A stretch of 40,408 bases of DNA from Bacteroidales bacterium. GTDB lineage: Bacteria > Bacteroidota > Bacteroidia > Bacteroidales > P3. The position numbers and the translations under genes are program-made. The stretch is taken from contig JAFRTM010000009.1 of NCBI GenBank assembly GCA_017439185.1, positions 1 through 40,408 on the forward strand, read 5' to 3'. Positions 34,923-40,408 of the stretch are shown in pieces. Under the pieces are notes generated by a model, which was not told the DNA's origin, made no database searches, and saw only the letters and a program-made list of their open reading frames with translations. Position 1 is the stretch's first letter; every line of letters starts with the position of its first letter.

Positions 34923-36025
34923 AGAAAAGCATCATAATAACCGGAGGAGCCGGATTCATAGGCAGCCATATAGTGCGGCTGATGGTGAAGAAATATCCCG
35001 ACTACAAAATCATCAACCTCGACAAGCTGACCTACGCCGGGAACCTGGAAAACCTCAAAGACATAGAGGGGGCCAGCAATTACAGCTTTGCGAAAATGGA
35101 CATCTGCGATTTCGAAGGAGTCCTCGAGCTGATGAAGAGAGAGGAAGTCAACGGAGTGATACACCTGGCCGCCGAAAGCCACGTAGATAGAAGTATCAAA
35201 GACCCCTTCGCCTTTGCGCAGACCAACGTGATGGGTACGCTGAGCCTGCTACAGGCGGCACGCCTCTATTGGGAGAGCCTGCCCGAGAAGTACGAAGGGA
35301 AGCGGTTTTACCATATCTCGACCGACGAGGTTTATGGAGCCTTGCAGTTAGACAATCCCGCCGGGAAAGACGGGAAAGGTCCCTACGGCACCGAGTTTTT
35401 CACAGAAAACACCCGTTATCAGCCCCATAGTCCCTATTCCGCCGCCAAGGCGAGCAGCGACCACTTCGTGAGAGCCTTCCACGACACCTACGGAATGCCG
35501 ACCATAGTGACCAACTGCTCGAACAACTACGGCCCCTACCAGTTCCCCGAGAAACTGATACCGCTGTTTATCAACAATATACGTAAAAGGAAGCCGTTGC
35601 CTGTATATGGCAAAGGAGAGAACGTGAGAGACTGGCTGTATGTGGAAGACCATGCGGCGGCGATAGACCTGATATTCCACCAAGGGAAAGCCGGCGAGAC
35701 GTACAACATAGGCGGCTTCAACGAGTGGAAGAACATAGACATAGTGAAAACCCTGATAAAGACAGTAGATAGGCAGCTGGGGAGGAAAGAGGGAGAAGAC
35801 CTGGACCTGATAACCTACGTGGCCGACCGTGCCGGGCACGACCTGAGGTATGCCATAGACGCCAGCAAGCTGGAGAGAGAGCTGGGATGGAAGCCGAAGG
35901 TGCAGTTCGAAGAGGGAATAGAGCTGACGGTGAAATGGTATCTGGAGAACGAGAAATGGATGGACAACGTGACCAGCGGAGCCTATCAGGAATATTACGA
36001 ATCGATGTACGGCAACAGGAGATAA
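34919..36025 (+). CDS. rfbB: dTDP-glucose 4,6-dehydratase RfbB
   Basis: Second step of the dTDP-rhamnose pathway. A 368-residue extended short-chain dehydrogenase. GGAGFIGSH at 9-17 binds NAD, T135-D136-E137 carries the dehydratase acid-base pair, and Tyr173 with Lys177 form the YxxxK site. The start overlaps the rfbD stop (ATGA). The next gene begins 6 bases later. Confidence 0.97.
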   Translation: MKKSIIITGGAGFIGSHIVRLMVKKYPDYKIINLDKLTYAGNLENLKDIEGASNYSFAKMDICDFEGVLELMKREEVNGVIHLAAESHVDRSIKDPFAFAQTNVMGTLSLLQAARLYWESLPEKYEGKRFYHISTDEVYGALQLDNPAGKDGKGPYGTEFFTENTRYQPHSPYSAAKASSDHFVRAFHDTYGMPTIVTNCSNNYGPYQFPEKLIPLFINNIRKRKPLPVYGKGENVRDWLYVEDHAAAIDLIFHQGKAGETYNIGGFNEWKNIDIVKTLIKTVDRQLGRKEGEDLDLITYVADRAGHDLRYAIDASKLERELGWKPKVQFEEGIELTVKWYLENEKWMDNVTSGAYQEYYESMYGNRR

Positions 36026-36031
36026 AGAGAT

Positions 36032-37960
36032 ATGGCACAAGGACTGACACACAAGATATTTTACGCCATCGCCAAGCGTTACCGCCACTCGCCCGTGTCA
36101 CGGTGGATAGTGCTGGTAGCCGACATGATGTCGCTGGTACTGTCGTTTGCCATAGCAGCCGTGTTTGCGCTGCACGACCAGGGGTGGCAAATAGAATGGG
36201 TGCCGCTGATGACGCAGCTTTTCGGGTGTCTGACGATGACCACGATACTATTCTTCGTCACCGGGACCTATAGAGGAATCATACGCCACTCGGGGCTGTA
36301 CGACGTCTATCGCATACTGCTCTCGTGCGGGATCTCGTTTTTGATAGGGACCGCCGCCGTCTTCATCAACAACAACACCGAGCTGGTGAATCCCCGCCTG
36401 ATGCCGTCGTACACGATGCTGGCGATAACCTATATGGCGCTCGGCCTGATGATGATGATCTTCAGGATAGTGTGTCAGAGAATATATAATGAATATGTGA
36501 AGAAGCAGCTGCCCTGGCGCAACGTGGTGATTTACGGAGCCGGGAGTGCGGGGGTGATAGCCCATAACGCGCTGAAAACCGACAGCCAGTTCGAATACAG
36601 AGTGATAGCCTTTATCGACGACAACACGGCGAAGGTGAACCAGGCAATAGACGGAGTGCCGATCATGCAGGCGAAAGACGTGCTGAACGCGAAATTCATA
36701 GAGCACAAGAGAGTGAAGCAGCTGGTGATAGCCATACCCAGCCTGGACCTAAAGCAGAAGCAAAACATCATGAACAAGGCGCTGGACCTGGGGCTGACGG
36801 TGAAGTCGGTGCCGCATATCAAGTCGTGGATCAACGGCACGTTCAGTTCCAACCAGATAGAAGACATAAAGATCGAGGATTTGCTGGAGCGAGAGTCGAT
36901 AAAGCTGGACAACATGAACGTGGTGAGAGAGGTGCTGGACAAGACCATACTGGTGACAGGAGCCGCCGGAAGCATCGGGAGCGAGATTTGCCGTCAGGTG
37001 ATACAATACCATCCCAAGAGGATAGTGATGGTCGATCAGGCCGAGTCGCCGATGTACGACCTCCAGTGGGAGCTGCGCAACACCGAGCCCTACAAGCAGC
37101 ACACCGAGCAGATGGCGTTCGAGATAGCGAATATCAAAGATGCGGTGAGGATGCGCGAGATCATGGGGAGATACCGTCCCGACGTGATATACCATGCGGC
37201 GGCCTACAAGCATGTGCCGTTCATGGAAGAGAACGTTTACGAGGCTTTAGCCGTCAACGTGTTCGGCACCAAGCTGGTGGCCGACTTGGCGATAGAATAC
37301 GGAGTGCAGAAATTTGTGATGGTGAGCACCGACAAGGCCGTGAACCCCACCAATGTGATGGGAGCGAGCAAGAGGATGGCGGAGATATACATACAGAGCC
37401 GTTCGACCGAGAGCACCCATTTTGTTACCACGCGGTTCGGCAATGTGCTGGGGAGCAACGGGAGTGTGATACCCCTGTTCAAGAAGCAGCTGGCAGCCGG
37501 GGGGCCGCTGACGGTGACCCACAAAGAGATTACGCGTTACTTTATGACCATCCCCGAGGCCTGCAGCCTGGTGCTGGAAGCCGGTGCGATGGGGGAAGGA
37601 GGCGACATCTTCGTGTTCGACATGGGGCAGCCGGTGAAGATCTACGACCTAGCGGTGAAGATGATACAGCTGTCGGGGCTGCAGGGGATAGAGATCAAAG
37701 AGATAGGGCTGAGGCCGGGAGAGAAGCTGTACGAGGAGTTGCTGGCGACGAAAGAGAACACTATGCCGACCTACCATTCCAAGATTATGCGCGCGCAGGT
37801 GCGCACGTATCCATTAAATGATATAGACCGCGAATATGGGGAGCTGAGGGAGCTGATGCCGAAGATGGACGAGATGGAACTGGTGGCAAAAATGAAAGAA
37901 ATAGTGCCGGAATATGTGAGCAACAACAGTGTTTTTTGCACGCTGGACAAAAAAAATTAG
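36032..37960 (+). CDS. FlaA1/CapD/WbpM-like nucleotide-sugar 4,6-dehydratase
   Basis: A 642-residue inner-membrane protein that converts UDP-GlcNAc-type sugars at the start of surface-polysaccharide or glycan synthesis. Four membrane segments lie within the first 150 residues. A first Rossmann motif (YGAGSAG, 168-174) is followed by the catalytic domain with GAAGSIGS at 310-317 and STDKAVNPTNVMGASKRMAE, where Met replaces the usual Tyr of the YxxxK site as in WbpM. It follows rfbB by 6 bases and so belongs to the same transcript, but it is not part of rhamnose synthesis; together they point to a rhamnose-containing surface glycan. No glycosyltransferase or flippase lies next to them. Confidence 0.92.
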   Translation: MAQGLTHKIFYAIAKRYRHSPVSRWIVLVADMMSLVLSFAIAAVFALHDQGWQIEWVPLMTQLFGCLTMTTILFFVTGTYRGIIRHSGLYDVYRILLSCGISFLIGTAAVFINNNTELVNPRLMPSYTMLAITYMALGLMMMIFRIVCQRIYNEYVKKQLPWRNVVIYGAGSAGVIAHNALKTDSQFEYRVIAFIDDNTAKVNQAIDGVPIMQAKDVLNAKFIEHKRVKQLVIAIPSLDLKQKQNIMNKALDLGLTVKSVPHIKSWINGTFSSNQIEDIKIEDLLERESIKLDNMNVVREVLDKTILVTGAAGSIGSEICRQVIQYHPKRIVMVDQAESPMYDLQWELRNTEPYKQHTEQMAFEIANIKDAVRMREIMGRYRPDVIYHAAAYKHVPFMEENVYEALAVNVFGTKLVADLAIEYGVQKFVMVSTDKAVNPTNVMGASKRMAEIYIQSRSTESTHFVTTRFGNVLGSNGSVIPLFKKQLAAGGPLTVTHKEITRYFMTIPEACSLVLEAGAMGEGGDIFVFDMGQPVKIYDLAVKMIQLSGLQGIEIKEIGLRPGEKLYEELLATKENTMPTYHSKIMRAQVRTYPLNDIDREYGELRELMPKMDEMELVAKMKEIVPEYVSNNSVFCTLDKKN

Positions 37961-37978
37961 ATTTTTTTGCGGAAAGAG

Positions 37979-38000
37979 ACATCGGGCGAAATGCCGATGT
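37979..38000. repeat. Hairpin after the FlaA1-like gene
   Basis: Arms ACATCGG and CCGATGT with an 8-base loop, 19 bases after the stop. No T-run follows on the plus strand, so its role as the operon terminator is uncertain. Confidence 0.4.
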
Positions 38001-38080
38001 AGAGAGGCTTTCGAGGGGGGTCGGGTAATTTTCGGGGAAAAATAGGAAAAAATTCTGGGTTTTCCCTAAAATTATGATAG

Positions 38081-38088
38081 TACTTTTG
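38081..38088 (+). promoter_or_regulatory. Bacteroidetes -7 promoter box for the Ser-rich protein gene
   Basis: TACTTTTG fits TAnnTTTG exactly; no clear -33. It lies 53 bases before the start codon, which has a good ribosome site (AAAGGAG at 38127-38133). Confidence 0.55.
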
Positions 38089-38140
38089 TATCGAAAAAAA
38101 AGAGAAAAAGCATTAACCCCATAAAAGAAAGGAGTCAATC

Positions 38141-39325
38141 ATGAAAACGTCAAGAATTTTAGCAGTAATGGTGATGGGCATAGCCCTGTGTGTAACGCCA
38201 GTGTATGCACAACGCGGTCACGGTGGTGGCGGCGGCAGCCGAGGCGGTGGCAGTAGTTTTTCGGGAGGAAGCCGTGGGGGAAGCAGCCACTCGAGCGGAA
38301 TGTCGCGCGGATCATCCTATTCAGGGAGCAGCAGTAGCAGGAGTTACAGTTCGCCTTCGAGCAGCAGCAGTAGAAGCTACAGCTCGCCCTCGAGCAGCAG
38401 CAGGAGTTACAGTTCATCCTCGAGCAGTAGCCATCGCAGCTACAGCCCGTCAACCAGCAGCAGCCGGAGCTACAGCTCGTCGTCGAGCAGCAGTAGCAGA
38501 AGTTACAGCTCGCCTTCGGGCAGCGGCAGCAGCAGGAGTTACAGCTCGCCCTCGGCCCCGTCGAGAGGGAGCTACGGAGGAGGCAGCCATCGTCCCTCGT
38601 CGGAGATGAGAGGCAGCAGCCGTCCGACCGTCACGCGTGGCTCGGCCACCACGGGAGTGGCGCGTGGAAAATACAGCGGGACGCGGCCCCACTCGAGTGG
38701 AGTAGGCGGTCCCACGCGCGGAAATGTGGCGCCGACCCCGGCGACCCCCGGCAGCCGCGGACGCAGCGACGTAGCCAACAGGCCCGCCGGCACGATGGGA
38801 GGACCCACGACCGGAGCGAGGACAGCGCCCTACTCGCGTCCAGGCAGACCCGGCGGAGTTACGCCCCCGTCCAGCCGTCCGATGCACCCTGCACCCTACT
38901 TCCACCACCCGCACCATCACGGCATGATACACATGCGCCCGGTGATCTGGCACCCGCTGCCCCCGCGCCCACTGTTCTGGCCCGGATTCTGGTACTACTG
39001 CAACAGCTACTGGTATGACTATCATGTGACCGATGTGGTGGTGGTGAGACAATATGTGAACGACACCTACCACGTAGATATGATAGACTACGCGATGAGC
39101 GGGGACTACATGTACGCCCTGGTGAACGACAGCGACGGCAAGACCTACCTGCAAGTGTATAGCAACGAAGACAAGCTGATAGCCGAGCAGGTGGTAAACA
39201 AGAAGTACTGCAAGATGGAGATCGACCGCGAGAACGGCGGCTGCTGGATCTTCAAGAAAGGCGACAAAGACCCGCTGCTGTTCATCTACACCGGATCAGA
39301 GCTTCTGATATACGAAGCCGACTAA
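38141..39325 (+). CDS. Secreted Ser/Gly/Arg-rich repetitive protein
   Basis: A 394-residue protein. Residues 1-24 form a signal peptide (cleavage near VYAQ). Residues about 25-145 are low in complexity: a Gly/Arg-rich start, then many imperfect copies of SYSSPSSSSSR-type units. Residues about 145-245 are rich in Gly, Pro, Arg and Thr; a His/Pro/Trp-rich stretch follows (HPAPYFHHPHHHG), and the last 100 residues look like a compact beta-rich domain. The DNA repeats (about 38330-38570) are AGCAGC-type and could slip in replication. I do not recognise the family; a surface or cell-wall location and binding of metal by the His cluster are guesses. It is a single gene with its own promoter and terminator. 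Confidence 0.8.
   Translation: MKTSRILAVMVMGIALCVTPVYAQRGHGGGGGSRGGGSSFSGGSRGGSSHSSGMSRGSSYSGSSSSRSYSSPSSSSSRSYSSPSSSSRSYSSSSSSSHRSYSPSTSSSRSYSSSSSSSSRSYSSPSGSGSSRSYSSPSAPSRGSYGGGSHRPSSEMRGSSRPTVTRGSATTGVARGKYSGTRPHSSGVGGPTRGNVAPTPATPGSRGRSDVANRPAGTMGGPTTGARTAPYSRPGRPGGVTPPSSRPMHPAPYFHHPHHHGMIHMRPVIWHPLPPRPLFWPGFWYYCNSYWYDYHVTDVVVVRQYVNDTYHVDMIDYAMSGDYMYALVNDSDGKTYLQVYSNEDKLIAEQVVNKKYCKMEIDRENGGCWIFKKGDKDPLLFIYTGSELLIYEAD
38330..38570 (+). repeat. Imperfect in-frame tandem repeats coding for Ser-rich units
   Basis: Repeats of AGCAGCAGCAGGAGTTAC-type words code for SYSSPSSSSSR and variants. Length differences between units are whole codons. Such tracts can expand or shrink, which would change the length of the protein's low-complexity arm. 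Confidence 0.6.
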
Positions 39326-39358
39326 GAGAGGCAAGGGAAATCTAAATCATAGATTCGC

Positions 39359-39396
39359 GGGAGGGGAGCCGGAAGGTTCCCCTCCCTGTTTTTTTT
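39359..39396 (+). terminator. Intrinsic terminator of the Ser-rich protein gene
   Basis: A perfect 9-bp stem, GGGAGGGGA (39359-39367) with TCCCCTCCC (39378-39386), a 10-base loop, and a run of eight T after TG. It lies 33 bases past the stop codon and is the best terminator in the window. Confidence 0.9.
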
Positions 39397-39409
39397 AGTG
39401 CCTAGTAGT

Positions 39410-39484
39410 TTTCGCTTTGCGAAAGACGTTGCTTTGTCTTTGGAGAGCAAGCAAGCTTGCTTTCCTCTCAACTTCTGCAACGTC
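39410..39484 (+). repeat. Two-hairpin repeat element, copy B
   Basis: The first hairpin has arms TTTCGC (39410-39415) and GCGAAA (39419-39424). The second has an outer stem GACGTTGC (39425-39432) with GCAACGTC (39477-39484) and an inner palindrome AAGCAAGCTTGCTT (39449-39462). This is the same order, spacing and 75-bp length as copy A at 377-451. An 11-bp repeat array begins 10 bases later. Confidence 0.6.
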
Positions 39485-39494
39485 CAGTGGCTGG

Positions 39495-39615
39495 TAGGAG
39501 GCACCTAGGACACACATAGGACATTGATTCGACTTTGGTTAATATCAAGTTAAAGGTTGGTTAATGGTTGGTAGGACATAAAGTAAGGGCAAAGCAATGA
39601 TAAAGCAAGGGTAAG
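39495..39615. repeat. 11-bp degenerate tandem repeat array, 11 units
   Basis: Eleven units of 11 bases fill 121 bases exactly, starting at 39495 and repeating every 11 (39506, 39517 and so on to 39605). Units include TAGGACACACA, TTCGACTTTGG, TTAATGGTTGG and GCAAGGGTAAG. Compare TTCGACATTGG and GCAAGGGTAAA in the array at 275. This is the longest array in the window. Confidence 0.85.
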
Positions 39616-40228
39616 AAGGGGGAGGGGAATGGGTTGGGGAAACTGGACTGGGAATCAGAGGGATAATATGGCGTTAAGATTATTTAACATTTTTTATATA
39701 TTAAAATGGGTCTTAAAAAGGGGGTTGAGAGGTTCATATATATAGAGGGGCATAAGTTTTTGAAGTTTATGAGGGGCTTAGTGGCGAGGTGCGGCAGTAA
39801 GGTAAACGGGCGGAAGGGAACATAATAAAAATGAGAGAATTGCGTTATAAAGGTAGGGCAAGGGGCAGAGAGGAAGAGAGAGAGTAAGGTTATAGAAAGA
39901 GACGGAGCGGGGACGGACGGCTGGTTAGGCGGCGTAAAAAAAAGATAAAAAAGCGCATCTGACAATCAGGGGGTTATAAAAATATTTTAATAGACATGTC
40001 AGTTTTAACACTTTTTTCAGACTAATATATATAGGAGGTGTTTAATAAAAGCAATATGTAAAACAAATTAAGCCCGGAAATGTTAAATCTTTATATTTTT
40101 TACCTCTTGATGTCCCCTTTTTGCCTTTTCATGGGTGTTATATTATAGAGGACAAATTTATTGGATGACTAAAAGTGGAAAAGAAATAAAACATAATGTA
40201 TAACCATCTAAAAAGAAAGGACACTATC

Positions 40229-40408
40229 ATGAAAAAGTTACTCATCGTCACATTGCTTGCATTGGCCGTACAAACAGTTTTTGCACAACAATCGACAGAA
40301 CAAGCAGACAAACAATATCACCGGTCTATAAATGTCAGCTTCGGATACCTTCCTGTAAAATACAATCCTGGAGTTTTGGTAGGAAACTTCATTACAAATA
40401 CAGATGGC
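40229..40408 (+). CDS. Start of an exported protein, cut by the window edge
   Basis: An open frame of 60 codons from the ATG at 40229 to the last base. The first 20 residues are a clear signal peptide (MKKLLIVTLLALAV, cleavage near VFAQ). The following residues (YHRSINVSFGYLPVKYNPG) look like the first strands of an outer-membrane or surface beta-protein. A weak ribosome site (AAAGAAAGGA) precedes it. Codon use is more AT-rich than in the neighbouring genes. Too little is present to name it. Confidence 0.7.
   Translation, partial: MKKLLIVTLLALAVQTVFAQQSTEQADKQYHRSINVSFGYLPVKYNPGVLVGNFITNTDG

Larger units (their letters stand above)
39326..40228. other. Long non-coding region with terminator, hairpin element and the longest 11-bp array
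   Basis: No gene is seen in these 903 bases. From left to right: a terminator (39359-39396), hairpin element copy B (39410-39484), an 11-unit repeat array (39495-39615) and then about 600 bases of AT-rich or purine-rich sequence in which I see no feature apart from a weak AT palindrome-like stretch. No clear promoter is visible for the gene at 40229. Confidence 0.6.

Noticed and set aside
38330-38570. CRISPR-like repeats
   Set aside because: The repeats are short, imperfect and in frame in a Ser-rich coding region, with no spacers and no cas genes nearby.

Overview
The window looks like chromosome from a member of the Bacteroidota, most likely order Bacteroidales. The evidence is: promoters of the Bacteroidetes type (TAnnTTTG at -7 with TTG or TTTG about 19 bases upstream); a gingipain-like C25 protease carrying a type IX secretion sorting tail; lineage-typical proteins (DUF4293, the BT_3928 family, DUF1599, short Bacteroidetes-type arginine decarboxylase); and the rsfS-ftsH-cdsA gene order. 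I cannot name the genus. No rRNA, tRNA, CRISPR array, insertion sequence or phage gene was seen.

Layout. Bases 1-687 are non-coding and hold an array of 11-bp repeats and a double-hairpin element. 688-2092: a three-gene ECF sigma factor operon with two small membrane-anchored proteins. 2102-3469 (-): radA, divergent from a GT39 membrane glycosyltransferase (3609-5357, +). 5374-8334 (-): a lipoprotein, a secreted alpha/beta hydrolase and a U32 peptidase-family protein. 8767-10167 (-): arginine decarboxylase. 10365-12725 (-): secreted C25 cysteine protease. 12765-16843 (-): rsfS, ftsH, cdsA and an RluA-type pseudouridine synthase. 16935-19714 (-): DUF1599, BT_3928-family, DUF4293 and tsaE. 19772-21501 (+): folP and cdaA (c-di-AMP synthesis). 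21504-23372 (-): long-chain acyl-CoA ligase. 23686-26343 (-): pssA, queA and a ComF-family protein. 26405-28246 (-): OmpA-like/TPR lipoprotein. 28405-32029 (-): a sugar nucleotidyltransferase and an AddB-like nuclease. 32603-37960 (+): dTDP-rhamnose operon rfbA-rfbC-rfbD-rfbB plus a FlaA1/CapD-like nucleotide-sugar dehydratase. 38141-39325 (+): a secreted Ser/Gly/Arg-rich protein with a strong terminator. 40229-end (+): the start of another secreted protein.

How the genes fit together. Much of the content concerns the envelope: phospholipid synthesis (cdsA, pssA), fatty-acid activation, surface sugar synthesis (rfb genes, the FlaA1-like protein, GT39), FtsH quality control and several exported proteins. 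The rest is RNA and translation maintenance (RluA, QueA, TsaE, RsfS, U32) and DNA repair (RadA, AddB-like nuclease).

The most unusual signal lies between the genes. Eight stretches are built from degenerate 11-bp units in strict phase (46 units counted by eye). Units are shared between distant loci; for example TTCGACATTGG is identical at 308 and 32332. Because 11 is not a multiple of 3 and units carry TTAA or CCTA/TAGG, three units put a stop in every frame of at least one strand, and gene ends run into them at two places. Two arrays sit next to a 75-bp element with the same two-hairpin design (377-451 and 39410-39484). The strand composition (G versus C) also reverses across roughly 12.5-30 kb. 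All of this was read by eye, without database searches.
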